In this document: in pieces, positions 52,862 to 62,459 of the stretch | Layout: each line of letters opens with the position of its first letter | Position numbering within the stretch: position 1 is the first letter of the stretch | Origin: Bacteroidota bacterium | GTDB lineage: Bacteria; Bacteroidota; Bacteroidia; Sphingobacteriales; Sphingobacteriaceae | DNA: 64,000 nucleotides | Assembly: GCA_023450085.1 (NCBI GenBank) | Contig: JAEXHI010000008.1 | Span: 19,906 to 83,905 of the forward strand | Direction: 5' to 3' | Notes under the pieces: generated by a model | Told to the model about the DNA's origin: nothing | Seen by the model: the letters and a program-made list of their open reading frames with translations, nothing else | Database searches by the model: none | Made by a program: the position numbers and the translations under genes

Positions 52862-52963
52862 TTCCCGTTTAGCATGCACTCTTATGTGCCTATGTGGTTG
52901 TATTTTATCTTAATCAAAAAGGCAAAAGCTTCCTAAATGAACCACATAGGCAAATAGTAAACA
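52862..52963. repeat. ACCACATAG palindromic element, copy 4
   Basis: Arms CTTATGTGCCTATGTGGTT (52881) and AACCACATAGGCAAATAG (52940). Its whole length aligns with the reverse complement of copy 3 at 17836. Confidence 0.8.
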
Positions 52964-53134
52964 ATGGTATTAACAAAATGCTCTAATCGCTGTTAGCCAT
53001 GGATTTTTCGTCATGATGCCAAATAATGGCGTCCATGCCGTTATTATAATTTATGTAAATAAATTAAACAGTTTTTCAATCTACTTCTAAACACTTTATC
53101 AAAATCGTTGTTAAGTTTAGTGTAAGTAACCAAC

Positions 53135-53623
53135 ATGACAAAGAAAAGTTCCTCTGCAACTATAATTACTTTTTTAATTTGCCTTGCCATTCCACTTTTA
53201 ATTGGCTTTATTGGCAGTCAGTTCACTATAGAATCAGTAAAAACATGGTACACTACCATCAACAGGCCATCATTCAATCCGCCTAACTGGGTATTTGCAC
53301 CTGTATGGACCACTTTGTACGTGCTAATGGGCATTGCTTCCTTTAGGGTTTGGCAAAAGCGTAAAACCGCCGAATGGTTTCATTGGGCAGTGATCATTTA
53401 TTTCGTACAGCTGATCTTTAACCTCATGTGGTCTTTCATCTTTTTTGAACTGCACCAAATTGGCTTTGCGCTGGTAGAAATCATCCTTTTGCTCTTACTT
53501 ATCATCATTAATGCTTTCATCTTTTATCGCTTCGATAAGTTGGCGGCTTGGCTGTTCCTACCCTATTTTTTATGGGTAAGTTTCGCCACTTATTTAACGT
53601 ATTCCATCTTTATTCTTAACTAA
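53135..53623 (+). CDS. TspO/MBR family protein
   Basis: 162 residues with five membrane helices. NRPSFNPPNWVFAPVWTTLY is the TspO signature, and QLIFNLMWSFIFFELHQIG is the ligand-facing helix. It binds tetrapyrroles; the bacterial function is debated. A tight neighbour (32 bp) is the patatin gene. Confidence 0.9.
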   Translation: MTKKSSSATIITFLICLAIPLLIGFIGSQFTIESVKTWYTTINRPSFNPPNWVFAPVWTTLYVLMGIASFRVWQKRKTAEWFHWAVIIYFVQLIFNLMWSFIFFELHQIGFALVEIILLLLLIIINAFIFYRFDKLAAWLFLPYFLWVSFATYLTYSIFILN

Positions 53624-53655
53624 AAAACCAAAAGAAATAGGTACTTTTATGAACC

Positions 53656-55971
53656 ATGCGTCGTAAAAGTATATTTTTCCTATTACTCACGATTACCTAT
53701 TTTCAACTTAGTGCACAAAAAGTTGGCTTGGTTTTTAGTGGTGGTGGGGCAAAGGGCTTAGCGCATATTGGCACCTTAAAAGCATTGGAAGAAAACAATA
53801 TTCCCATCGATTACATTACGGGAACTTCCATGGGGGCTATTGTAGGCGCCATGTACGCCGCTGGATACTCTCCTGCTCAAATTGAGAAAATTGCAACCAG
53901 TAAAGACTTTCAGGATTGGGTAAATGGACGCTATCAAAGTGATTACAATTTCTATTTTCAGAAATCGAGCCCAAACCCCTCTATTTTGACGGCTAAAATG
54001 GCTATTGATACGAGCTTACGGCTTAGTTTCAGGCCCAACTTGGTGAACGATATCCCGTTAAATTTTGCACTGCTGGAATTCTTTTCTCAGGCATCAGCCA
54101 TTGCCAAAGACAATTTCGACAACCTATTTGTGCCATTCCGCTGCATGGTATCTGATATTCTTTCGCAAAAGAGCATTACCGTAAGCAAGGGAAGTTTAGC
54201 AGAAGCCGTGAGGGCTAGTATGACCGTTCCATTAATTTATCGTCCTATTAAGCTGGATGAAAAATTTATGTTTGACGGTGGGATTTATAACAACTTCCCT
54301 GCCGATGTGATGCAAAAGGAATTCAAGCCTGATTTTATCATTGGCGCCAATGTGTCGTCCAAAACCTTTAACGAATATCCTAAAGACGATGACCGTTTAA
54401 TGAATAGGTTCTTGGTTTATATGTTTCTTTCCAAGTCTGACTCTACGCTGGTAGGCAAAAATGGGATTTACATAGAACCTAACTTAGCAGATTACAGCTC
54501 TACAAATTTTTATGCAGTAGATGAGCTGATCAAAAAAGGCTATGAAGCTACCATGGCCGAAATGGATAAGATCAAAGAATCGATAAGCCGTAGGGTTTCG
54601 CCACAAGAACTCTTAAAAAAACGCAGCAATTTCAACACTCAGAAATCGGAATTGATTTTTAGCAACATTATTGTAAAAGGGGTTAATTCGCAGCAGAAAA
54701 AATACGTAGAAAGGCTTTTCAAAAGTGACCAAAAAACTTTCAACTTAAGCGATATCAAACGAGGGTATTATAAATTGGTAGCTGATGAAGTTTTTGAAAC
54801 CGTTTATCCCAAAATCAGCTATGATGCGGGAACAGATAGTTATGATTTTGAGATTGTTGCCCAACAACGAAAGAGCTTGAAAATAGATTTTGGCGGTAAC
54901 ATTTCTACCCGCCCCATCAGTAATGTATTTTTAGGCATCCAATTCAACTACCTTAACAGAAAAGCTTACACTTTTGCATCTAACTTTTATTCAGGTCGTT
55001 TTTACGAATCGGCCCAAATAGGTGGCCGTGTTGATTACCCTACTAAATTGCCTTTGTTTTTAGCGGCTGAGCTTACCTACAACCATTGGAACTTTTATAA
55101 CACCAGTAAGATTTTTGTAGAAAACCCCTCACCTACTTATATCGACCAATCAGATCGTAAGATTGACCTTAAACTTGGGATGCCATTAAATAAAAATGTA
55201 AGAATTGTCCTCAATGCTGCCTTTATCAACAACAGCGATAATTACAGTCCAACCAACACTTTTGTAGTGGGCGACTTATTGGATAGAACTGTTTTTAACG
55301 GATTTAGAACAGGACTTACTTTAGAGAAAAACTCACTGAACAGAAAACAATACCCAACGGCAGGACAAAATATATTACTAAGCTTAAATTATACCACTGG
55401 TAAAGAAAATTATCGTCCTGGCAATATTCTGTCTAATCAATTAGGAGTTAGCGCTACGCCAACACTTTCCAGAAATTTTAGGTCGTGGGTACATGCAAAG
55501 TTTAGCTACGAGTATTATTTCCTTCACACCAACAGATATAGTTTAGGTTATTTGGTAGAGGGAGTCGTTTCTAACCAGCCTTTATTTAATAACTTTTATG
55601 CTAGTTTACTGGCCGCTCCTGCATTTTATCCTCTTCAAGATAGTAGGTCTACTTTTTTGGAGAACTTTAGGGCTTTCAATTATGCGGCAGGCGGCATCAA
55701 AAATGTAATTAATCTGAAAAGAAAATTTGATTTACGTATAGAAGGTTATGTATTTTTACCTTATCAGGAATTTAAGAAAATTGGATTGCAGCAAGTAGGC
55801 TTTGAAGAAACATTGGGCAAGTGGCGCTACGCAGGTACCGCAGGCTTAGTGTATCAATCGCCATTGGGTCCAATTAGCTTAAGCTACAATTTATACGACC
55901 AGAATAAACGCAGGCACGGAGTGCTCTTACATATTGGATATTTAATTTACAACAAACGCTCATTAGAATAA
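53656..55971 (+). CDS. Patatin-like phospholipase with outer-membrane barrel
   Basis: 771 residues with a signal peptide (1-20). The patatin domain (about 23-310) has FSGGGAKGLAHIG, nucleophile Ser58 in GTSMG and Asp207 in FDGG. A POTRA-like segment (about 335-410) and a surface-antigen barrel (about 420-771) follow. It resembles PlpD-type (type V) patatin autotransporters, which hydrolyse phospholipids. Confidence 0.88.
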   Translation: MRRKSIFFLLLTITYFQLSAQKVGLVFSGGGAKGLAHIGTLKALEENNIPIDYITGTSMGAIVGAMYAAGYSPAQIEKIATSKDFQDWVNGRYQSDYNFYFQKSSPNPSILTAKMAIDTSLRLSFRPNLVNDIPLNFALLEFFSQASAIAKDNFDNLFVPFRCMVSDILSQKSITVSKGSLAEAVRASMTVPLIYRPIKLDEKFMFDGGIYNNFPADVMQKEFKPDFIIGANVSSKTFNEYPKDDDRLMNRFLVYMFLSKSDSTLVGKNGIYIEPNLADYSSTNFYAVDELIKKGYEATMAEMDKIKESISRRVSPQELLKKRSNFNTQKSELIFSNIIVKGVNSQQKKYVERLFKSDQKTFNLSDIKRGYYKLVADEVFETVYPKISYDAGTDSYDFEIVAQQRKSLKIDFGGNISTRPISNVFLGIQFNYLNRKAYTFASNFYSGRFYESAQIGGRVDYPTKLPLFLAAELTYNHWNFYNTSKIFVENPSPTYIDQSDRKIDLKLGMPLNKNVRIVLNAAFINNSDNYSPTNTFVVGDLLDRTVFNGFRTGLTLEKNSLNRKQYPTAGQNILLSLNYTTGKENYRPGNILSNQLGVSATPTLSRNFRSWVHAKFSYEYYFLHTNRYSLGYLVEGVVSNQPLFNNFYASLLAAPAFYPLQDSRSTFLENFRAFNYAAGGIKNVINLKRKFDLRIEGYVFLPYQEFKKIGLQQVGFEETLGKWRYAGTAGLVYQSPLGPISLSYNLYDQNKRRHGVLLHIGYLIYNKRSLE

Positions 55972-55974
55972 TAA

Positions 55975-56502
55975 ATGAAACATCTTTTCCTTTTCTGCTC
56001 ACTTTTTATTTCAAGCATCTGCTTTGCACAAAACACCAGTATTAATAATTTTATGGTGAAGGAAAGCTTATTGAAAAACAGTAAGGTTGCTATTATAGCT
56101 ACAGACAGTTTAGAAAATCCAATTGAGAACATTAACGGCACCTATACTTTTAGCGTGAGTGGCTTTACCCAGCAACTCACCTTTCATGATGGCGTTTCTA
56201 TCTTACCGCTACCGATAGACAAATCAACCTTTGTTTATATTAAGCATGAAAACGAAAGTGGAACGCACAGTAAGCTGCTTTACATTTATAAAAAGGCCAA
56301 CGACCTTAATCCTATTACGATTAGCCGTGTTTTCTTCATCATCATTCCCCTCATCATCATTATTTTAGTCTTTGCCTTTAAAAAGTTTATCTACATGGGA
56401 ATTATCCTATTCCTCATTTTCTTCTTTTTTAGTTATAGCAAAGGATTAAATATCTCTACTTATTTCGAAACGATATTTGACTATTTGAAGAACCTCGTTT
56501 AG
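55975..56502 (+). CDS. Membrane protein of unknown function
   Basis: 175 residues with a signal peptide (1-19). A beta domain (about 20-105) is followed by two adjacent hydrophobic stretches (about 119-137 and 139-158). It begins 3 bp after the patatin gene's stop codon, so it is probably co-transcribed with it. No family recognised. Confidence 0.55.
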   Translation: MKHLFLFCSLFISSICFAQNTSINNFMVKESLLKNSKVAIIATDSLENPIENINGTYTFSVSGFTQQLTFHDGVSILPLPIDKSTFVYIKHENESGTHSKLLYIYKKANDLNPITISRVFFIIIPLIIIILVFAFKKFIYMGIILFLIFFFFSYSKGLNISTYFETIFDYLKNLV

Positions 56503-56561
56503 ATTGACGATTATGGAGATTAATATTTACCTCAGTTCGATTATTAAATTTGTCAAAACAG

Positions 56562-56703
56562 CCTGTAAAACTGATGCTGATCCCGAATGTTCGGGACAGC
56601 ATGACGAACCGCACATCTAACGTCACCCTGACCTGTAGCGAAACAGAAAGCTATGCAATAAACCGAGCCTTAGCGAGCTCACCGAAGGTAATTTATTTCA
56701 GGC
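56562..56703. repeat. Dispersed palindromic repeat, long copy
   Basis: The words CCTGTAAAACTGATGCTGAT, CCCGAATGTTCGGGACAGCA and CGAACCGCACATCTAACGTC are present; CCCGAATGTTCGGG is a perfect palindrome. The reverse complement matches 44313-44399 in most of its length. Confidence 0.75.
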
Positions 56704-56852
56704 CAGCAAAACAAAGCTCGCATCATCCAGCTATCCAGTTGAATTTAGTTTAAAAACCTCATTTAGCTTTACAATTAACCAACTTCAACCGACATGAGCT
56801 AAGCTTGGGTATTGAACGGTAAATCTAAAATCGTAATTCTAAAATCATAAAA

Positions 56853-59270
56853 TTAAAAAGGCATTCCGATACCAAAATTGTACTGTACAAAACGGTATCT
56901 ATCCGGACTGTGCGTAGCTAGATAATTAGCTTTAAAGGTTTTTCCACCAGTAAGGAACTTGCTGATGACCCATTGCTCGTCTCCCACAAACTGAGGATCT
57001 TTCAATTTCAGGCCAATATCAAACCTAAAGACAAAAAATTGCACATCATATCTAAAGCCAAAACCAGTACCCAATGCGATTTGCTGGCCCAATTGATCGA
57101 ATTTAAAGTAGGTTTGTGGTTGTGGGTTACCTGAAGCAATGTTCCAAATATTTCCAGCATCTAAAAATGTTGCACCATTGAGCTTGCCACCAAAAAACTT
57201 ATTCGCTAAAAGAAAGCGATATTCTAAATTGGCTTCAATTTTCATTTGACCCAATTGGTCGATACCAAAAGAAGATGCCCTAGCTTCAGGACTGGTAATT
57301 ACTTCACGATTGTAATTTCCGGGCCCCAAAGTTCTAGCTTGCCAAGCCCTTACACCGCTTGAACCTCCTGCATAAAATAATTTCTCAAATGGCATTGCCG
57401 TAGAGTTTCCGTAAGCATAACCTATACCAGTATTTAATCTTACTACCAATTGCGATTCGGCTCCCAAACTCTTATACCATCTAATATCTATCTCTGGTCT
57501 AACATATTGGTTAAATGGCAATCCCAAGACCCTTCCGTAGTCTCCCTTAGCAGGATCATGCTTTCCTCCCATTAACTTTGACAAACCTTGCAACATATTA
57601 CCCGCAATATCTATATTCCCCCTGAGATAAATAAAGCTTCTATTTTGTAACAGTTTATCAGCATTTAAAGAATAGGCATACTTCATTCCTAGCGTAAAAT
57701 CTTTACGGCCCAAAAGTGTAATATTATACGAATTTTGTTCAAAAAGCTGTTTATTGGCTTCATACCTATCCATATTGCTCTTATCATTGGTATCAATAAG
57801 TATGTTACCAAAACGATACTCAAAATTGAGCGGGGTAAATGAGTGCAATTTTGACTTTGTCTCTACCCAATCATAGGTAATGGAGTTAATGAAAATCCTA
57901 CGTACGGTGATGTCTTTTTGCAGGGCATACAAATAGCTACTCGAAAAAGTGGTGTAAGGAATGCCATTTTTACCCATCAATGGGATGCCAAAAGGCACCA
58001 ATAACCTAGGCACCGTTAAGCTTGCACTCAAAGAAAAATCTCTTTGGTAAATGTCAGAAAAGAGTGATTTTCCATCGATAAAGCGAGATTGCAAACCGCC
58101 CTTTACCTGGAACTGAAATTTTTCACCTCCTTTTAAAAAGTTATTATTAGTATAGGTATTACTTAGGGTAAAGCCAACGGTAGCATTGTTAAAAGGAATC
58201 TCCCCTTCTATCCTATTGCTCATCCGCTTTTGCGGAATAAGTAAAATTACAGGATCTATCACATCGGCAGTATCTTTATTCTTCAGGTAATCGATTTTAA
58301 CATTTTTAAATACATTAAGTTCATATAACCTATTGTAAGTTAAAGTTTCATTATCGATGTTATATTTGGTACCTTGTTTAATATAATCGTAACGTGTAAT
58401 TGGATTTCTCCTGAATTTCCCAGAAAGGTCTGTAAAACGTATTCCGTTAATGGTACGCTTGTTAAAAGTAATCGAGTCTGTGAAACCTTCGGTATTGGGA
58501 GCAACCAAAATATCCGTTTTACCAATTCGATAGATGGTGTGTTTTTTGGTACTATCTAGCGGGTTTTCAATAATAAGTTTCACGCTTACCTTATTATTAT
58601 TCTTATTCGAATCAGGAGCAAATCTTACATAAGGCCTTACAAAATCATAATAGCCGTTACGTCTCATCAAAGTATAAATCTCTTCTCTTTCGTAGGCCAA
58701 TGAATCCTCATCGTACTGCATCCCCTCACTAAGTTTAGTAAACTTAGGTTTTGCTGCCAAATACAGTGACTTTATGGCTTCATCAGGAATTTCGGTAGTG
58801 ATTTTATCCACCATAAAGGGCTTGCCAGTGGTAGCCGTAAACTTTAATTTAGCTTTTTTCTTTTTTACAGCAATTTCCGAAGTTACTTTTGCATTAAAGA
58901 ACCCCTTACTTTTCAGAAATTTCTCGATTTGACTTCTTGAAATCTCCACTAAAGTGGTATCTAAAATTGGTGGTGGGCTACCTAAAGGCTTAATGTTGTT
59001 CTTTCTATACTTACCATCTTTAGTATTAAAGATATTGTAAATAGCCACATTGATTCCCAAGCCTTCAATGGGCTTGATATCTTTCTGTACATAGGCATAG
59101 GCAGCTTCCTCATACTCTTTACCAATACTATCTATATCTACCTTTTTAACAATGGCTTGATAGTCTTCTATATATTTTGTTGAAGCACATCCTGCTATAA
59201 AAACAAGAATAAATAGTAATATTGCAAGAAGTTGAATGTCCCGTTTATTGTTGTTAGTATATGCTTTCAA
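56853..59270 (-). CDS. BamA/TamA-family outer-membrane protein, lipoprotein-type
   Basis: 805 residues. A lipobox (IAGC, Cys28) is followed by POTRA-like domains (about 60-360) and a 16-strand barrel (about 420-805). The C-terminus ends QYNFGIGMPF, an OM insertion signal. FYAGGSSGVRAWQARTLGPG is the L6 loop region of Omp85 proteins. It is likely an assembly factor for OM proteins or lipids. Its start overlaps the TrmH gene start by 10 bp on the other strand. Confidence 0.9.
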   Translation of the reverse strand: MKAYTNNNKRDIQLLAILLFILVFIAGCASTKYIEDYQAIVKKVDIDSIGKEYEEAAYAYVQKDIKPIEGLGINVAIYNIFNTKDGKYRKNNIKPLGSPPPILDTTLVEISRSQIEKFLKSKGFFNAKVTSEIAVKKKKAKLKFTATTGKPFMVDKITTEIPDEAIKSLYLAAKPKFTKLSEGMQYDEDSLAYEREEIYTLMRRNGYYDFVRPYVRFAPDSNKNNNKVSVKLIIENPLDSTKKHTIYRIGKTDILVAPNTEGFTDSITFNKRTINGIRFTDLSGKFRRNPITRYDYIKQGTKYNIDNETLTYNRLYELNVFKNVKIDYLKNKDTADVIDPVILLIPQKRMSNRIEGEIPFNNATVGFTLSNTYTNNNFLKGGEKFQFQVKGGLQSRFIDGKSLFSDIYQRDFSLSASLTVPRLLVPFGIPLMGKNGIPYTTFSSSYLYALQKDITVRRIFINSITYDWVETKSKLHSFTPLNFEYRFGNILIDTNDKSNMDRYEANKQLFEQNSYNITLLGRKDFTLGMKYAYSLNADKLLQNRSFIYLRGNIDIAGNMLQGLSKLMGGKHDPAKGDYGRVLGLPFNQYVRPEIDIRWYKSLGAESQLVVRLNTGIGYAYGNSTAMPFEKLFYAGGSSGVRAWQARTLGPGNYNREVITSPEARASSFGIDQLGQMKIEANLEYRFLLANKFFGGKLNGATFLDAGNIWNIASGNPQPQTYFKFDQLGQQIALGTGFGFRYDVQFFVFRFDIGLKLKDPQFVGDEQWVISKFLTGGKTFKANYLATHSPDRYRFVQYNFGIGMPF

Positions 59271-60001
59271 AATCCCAAATCAGTTTTATAAAATCACTTC
59301 ATCAAAAAAAGTACCGTAAAGAAAACGGAATTTTCATTATTGAGGGTATAAAATCTATCATAGAATTTTTAAAATCTGATTATCAAATACATAGCATTTA
59401 CTACACCTCAAAAATATCGGCCACTTTACCTAAAGTTAGTGCAAATATAAATTTATTTGAAGTAACAGAAACTGAGCTGCAAAAGATTAGTACCCTGCAA
59501 ACCCCGCAGCATATCCTAGCTTTGGTACACCTACCGTCTAAAAAAGAGGTAGATTCAAATGCTTTACGCAATGCCTTTTCTTTAGTGTTGGATGATGTGC
59601 AGGACCCTGGCAATTTAGGTACCATTATTAGAACCGCCGATTGGTTTGGCATCAAAACCATTATTTGTTCAGAAAATACAGTAGAAGCTTACAATCCTAA
59701 AACGGTACAATCAACTATGGGCTCGCTGTGCAGAGTAAATATTATCTACACTTCTTTAGTTCCATTTTTGAAAAACACAAAATTACCAATTTATGGTGCT
59801 TTGCTTGATGGCGAAAATATATACCAGACCAATTGGGGCAATGAAGGATTGATTTTATTAGGCAACGAAGGCCATGGCATTGGTAAAGAGCTCATTGAGC
59901 AAATTACCGTTCCTGTTACTATTCCTCGTTTTGGGGAAGCGGAGTCTTTAAACGTGGCCGTATCGGCGGCAATCTTCTGTAGCGAAATCAGCAGAAAATA
60001 A
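59261..60001 (+). CDS. SpoU/TrmH-family RNA methyltransferase
   Basis: 246 residues. The SAM-binding knot motifs are LDDVQDPGNLGTIIRTADWF (motif 1), LLGNEGHGIG (motif 2) and ESLNVAVSAAIFCSE (motif 3). It methylates the 2'-O of a tRNA or rRNA ribose; the site is not predictable. Divergent from the BamA/TamA gene with overlapping 5' ends, so the two promoters lie inside each other's coding sequence. Confidence 0.92.
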   Translation: MLSKSQISFIKSLHQKKYRKENGIFIIEGIKSIIEFLKSDYQIHSIYYTSKISATLPKVSANINLFEVTETELQKISTLQTPQHILALVHLPSKKEVDSNALRNAFSLVLDDVQDPGNLGTIIRTADWFGIKTIICSENTVEAYNPKTVQSTMGSLCRVNIIYTSLVPFLKNTKLPIYGALLDGENIYQTNWGNEGLILLGNEGHGIGKELIEQITVPVTIPRFGEAESLNVAVSAAIFCSEISRK

Positions 60002-60039
60002 CTTTTCGATAAAATAATTAAACAATTTAGTCAATATAG

Positions 60040-60070
60040 TTTGCAAGCTTGCTTTTAATTGTTATTTTTG
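60040..60070 (+). promoter_or_regulatory. Promoter of tRNA-Cys
   Basis: TTTG (60040-60043), 19 bp, then TATTTTTG (60063-60070). This is a full match to the Bacteroidota consensus, with the tRNA 5' end 21 bp after it. Confidence 0.75.
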
Positions 60071-60090
60071 CAGCCTTGAAAAACAAGAAG

Positions 60091-60161
60091 GGTCGAGTGG
60101 CCGAGTGGCTAGGCAGAGGTCTGCAAAACCTTGTACAGCGGTTCGAATCCGCTCTCGACCT
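60091..60161 (+). tRNA. tRNA-Cys (GCA)
   Basis: Acceptor GGTCGAG/CTCGACC, discriminator U, D arm GGCCGAGTGGCTAGGCA, anticodon loop CTGCAAA (anticodon GCA) and T arm GCGGTTCGAATCCGC. U73 fits tRNA-Cys identity. The CCA is not encoded. Confidence 0.95.
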
Positions 60162-60200
60162 CAAGATTTAAATTTTTAAAAAGAAATAAAGCTTATTATC

Positions 60201-60371
60201 ATGGCAGTTACCAGATTAAAAAGAAAAGACAGATACAACAAAACTGTTTCTCGCTTAGAAGTAAAAAACTTGAAATTGGCAACTAACCTAGAATTAGGTA
60301 GCCGTTCTAAACAATCTACAAAAGATCAATTAGCAAAAAACAATGCTGTATTAGCATCTTTAGCTAAATAA
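60201..60371 (+). CDS. Small basic protein of unknown function
   Basis: 56 residues, basic (many Lys and Arg): RLKRKDRYNKTVSRLEVKN at the start, then LELGSRSKQST. No signal or membrane helix. It is 40 bp after tRNA-Cys, followed by a strong terminator, so it is probably co-transcribed with the tRNA. From memory such small proteins are conserved in Bacteroidota but have no known function. Confidence 0.7.
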   Translation: MAVTRLKRKDRYNKTVSRLEVKNLKLATNLELGSRSKQSTKDQLAKNNAVLASLAK

Positions 60372-60392
60372 GCTGTAGATTACAAAAAACTA

Positions 60393-60421
60393 AAAAAGTC
60401 CCGCCATGGCGGGACTTTTTT
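60393..60421 (+). terminator. Strong terminator
   Basis: AAAAAGTCCCGCC and GGCGGGACTTTTT form a near-perfect stem with a 2-nt loop, then T run, 20 bp after the small gene. Confidence 0.92.
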
Positions 60422-60436
60422 CTTTACAACCAATTT

Positions 60437-60757
60437 TTAACTATGCACTAGTTCGTAAACTTTGTGCATGTACATCGCTTCGTCAATAGCATGTACAAAA
60501 TCATTCAGCTCAGCCCTGGTAAATTTTAAGCAGATATCTGGAAAGGGCGTGGACAGTATCACAATCCTATTTCCATCAGGACCGTACTCAAAATACTTAT
60601 CAAAGTTAAGCTTCTTGGCCACTTTCGTAAACTCATAGAACTGACTAAAAGAAAAGCTAAGCAATAGCCCAGGCTTCCAAATATTAATCATTTTACAGTT
60701 ATTACATTGGGTAATCTGTATATCCCCCGAATTTGCGATCATGGTTTTCTTGCACAT
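60437..60757 (-). CDS. Small CxxC protein, DUF6686-like
   Basis: 106 residues from the ATG at 60757; ten extra residues are possible from an upstream ATG. CNNCKM near residue 19 is a CxxC that could bind metal. The pattern resembles the DUF6686 family of Bacteroidota; this is from memory and tentative. Soluble, function unknown. Confidence 0.55.
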   Translation of the reverse strand: MCKKTMIANSGDIQITQCNNCKMINIWKPGLLLSFSFSQFYEFTKVAKKLNFDKYFEYGPDGNRIVILSTPFPDICLKFTRAELNDFVHAIDEAMYMHKVYELVHS

Positions 60758-60929
60758 ATCTCTTAAAAGCTGATATGCAAATATCAAACTATTTAGATTA
60801 ATTCCAAATAAGAAAAGAAGATATTTGATTCAATACTGAATATCAATCATTTAAAAATAAATCAATCAAAACCCCTTGGCTTTTGTTACTTTTTAAAGTT
60901 AACCTACAGAAACTTAAACTCTAAAATCA

Positions 60930-61367
60930 ATGAAAAAGGACCATATTTTAGTTGAACGCACCTTTAATGCTCCCATTAACAAAGTTTGGACAGCATTAAC
61001 CGACACCAATGAAATGAAACAGTGGTATTTTACCATCGAGAACTTTGATCCAAAAGTAGGCTTCAAATTTGATTTTATAGGTGGACCAGATGGCGGACCA
61101 CAATATTTGCATCTATGTGAAATTACCGCAGTAGAGGAAAAAGAAAAACTAGCCCATACCTGGCGTTACGATAATTACCCTGGCAACTCTGAAGTGACCT
61201 GGCAACTGATGGATAAAGGTGACCAAACGTTAGTTAGGCTTACACATGCTAATGTACATACCTTAGAGGAAGGAGGTCCTGATTTTGCGAAAGAGAATTT
61301 TGTGGAAGGCTGGAACCATATCCTGCATACCAGCCTAAAAAATTACTTGGAAAAGCAAGAAGACTAG
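60930..61367 (+). CDS. SRPBCC / AHSA1-like protein
   Basis: 145 residues with the SRPBCC start VERTFNAPINKVWTALTDTNEMKQWYFT and a GWNHILHTSLKNYLE C-terminal helix. It binds a hydrophobic ligand of unknown identity. The stop codon overlaps the convergent pyrD gene by 4 bp. Confidence 0.88.
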   Translation: MKKDHILVERTFNAPINKVWTALTDTNEMKQWYFTIENFDPKVGFKFDFIGGPDGGPQYLHLCEITAVEEKEKLAHTWRYDNYPGNSEVTWQLMDKGDQTLVRLTHANVHTLEEGGPDFAKENFVEGWNHILHTSLKNYLEKQED

Positions 61368-62392
61368 GTTAAGGATTTACAAATATCCTTAATTAAGCCT
61401 GGCCCTTCGTAAATAAAGCCTGTATACAGCTGTACCAAAGCTGCACCTGCATCCAGTTTTTCCTTTGCATCTTCGGCAGAATGGATACCTCCTACGCCAA
61501 TAATCGGAAATGCCTGGTTTGATTTTTCAGAAAGGTAGCGGATTACTTCTGTAGAACGTTTGGTTAAAGGCTTACCACTTAAACCACCCATTTCGCCCTT
61601 CAGTTTTTCTGGCGAATAAAGGCCATCACGGCCTATGGTGGTGTTGGTAGCAATTACCCCTGCAATGCCTGTTTCTTTTACAATCTCAATAATATCATCC
61701 AGTTGCTCATCTGTTAAATCTGGCGCTATTTTTAAAAGAATTGGTCTAGAAATATTGTTTTTGCAGTTACGTTTTTGCAAGGTATTTAAAAGTTCCATTA
61801 ATGGTTCTTTTTCTTGCAAGGCCCTTAAACCTGGAGTATTGGGCGAGCTTACGTTCACTACAAAATAATCTACCACGTCAAAAAGACGGTCAAAGCATTT
61901 GATATAGTCGTAAACGGCGTCTTCGTTTGGTGTATTTTTATTTTTACCGATGTTTCCGCCCACAATAATATCTGGGTGACGGTCTTTCAATAAACGTAAA
62001 CGTTCGGCCATCGTATCAACACCTTTGTTGTTAAAACCCATTCGGTTAATCAATGCGGCATCTTCTGGCAAACGGAACATTCTCGGTTTATCGTTTCCTG
62101 GCTGAGGTAGTGGCGTAACGGTACCCACTTCAACAAAACCAAAGCCTAAATTGCTCAAGGCTTCTACGTATTCTCCATTTTTATCAAAGCCCGCGGCTAA
62201 ACCCACTGGATTTTTGAACTTTAATCCAAAAACCTCTCGCTCTAATCCCTTAAAGCTAACATCATAACTACCTCTTAGCACTGATTTGCCAAATGGGAAA
62301 AAATCATTGAACCACTTTAAACGCTTTACTACAAAATGGTGTACATTTTCAGGGTCAAATTTGAAGAATATGGGCTTTACTAAACGATACAT
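61364..62392 (-). CDS. pyrD: Dihydroorotate dehydrogenase (quinone)
   Basis: 342 residues from the ATG at 62392. The class 2 features are an N-terminal helix for membrane docking (YRLVKPIFFKFDPENVHHF), NPVGLAAGFDKNGEYV, and the catalytic Ser in NVSSPNTPGLR. FMN contacts include VGTVTPLPQPGN and GVGGI. It oxidises dihydroorotate in pyrimidine synthesis, passing electrons to the quinone pool. Confidence 0.95.
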   Translation of the reverse strand: MYRLVKPIFFKFDPENVHHFVVKRLKWFNDFFPFGKSVLRGSYDVSFKGLEREVFGLKFKNPVGLAAGFDKNGEYVEALSNLGFGFVEVGTVTPLPQPGNDKPRMFRLPEDAALINRMGFNNKGVDTMAERLRLLKDRHPDIIVGGNIGKNKNTPNEDAVYDYIKCFDRLFDVVDYFVVNVSSPNTPGLRALQEKEPLMELLNTLQKRNCKNNISRPILLKIAPDLTDEQLDDIIEIVKETGIAGVIATNTTIGRDGLYSPEKLKGEMGGLSGKPLTKRSTEVIRYLSEKSNQAFPIIGVGGIHSAEDAKEKLDAGAALVQLYTGFIYEGPGLIKDICKSLT

Positions 62393-62459
62393 GATGCGAA
62401 GATAACAAAAAAGCAAATCTTAATATTTTCCATCTGTATAAAATATGATTTCAATGCCA

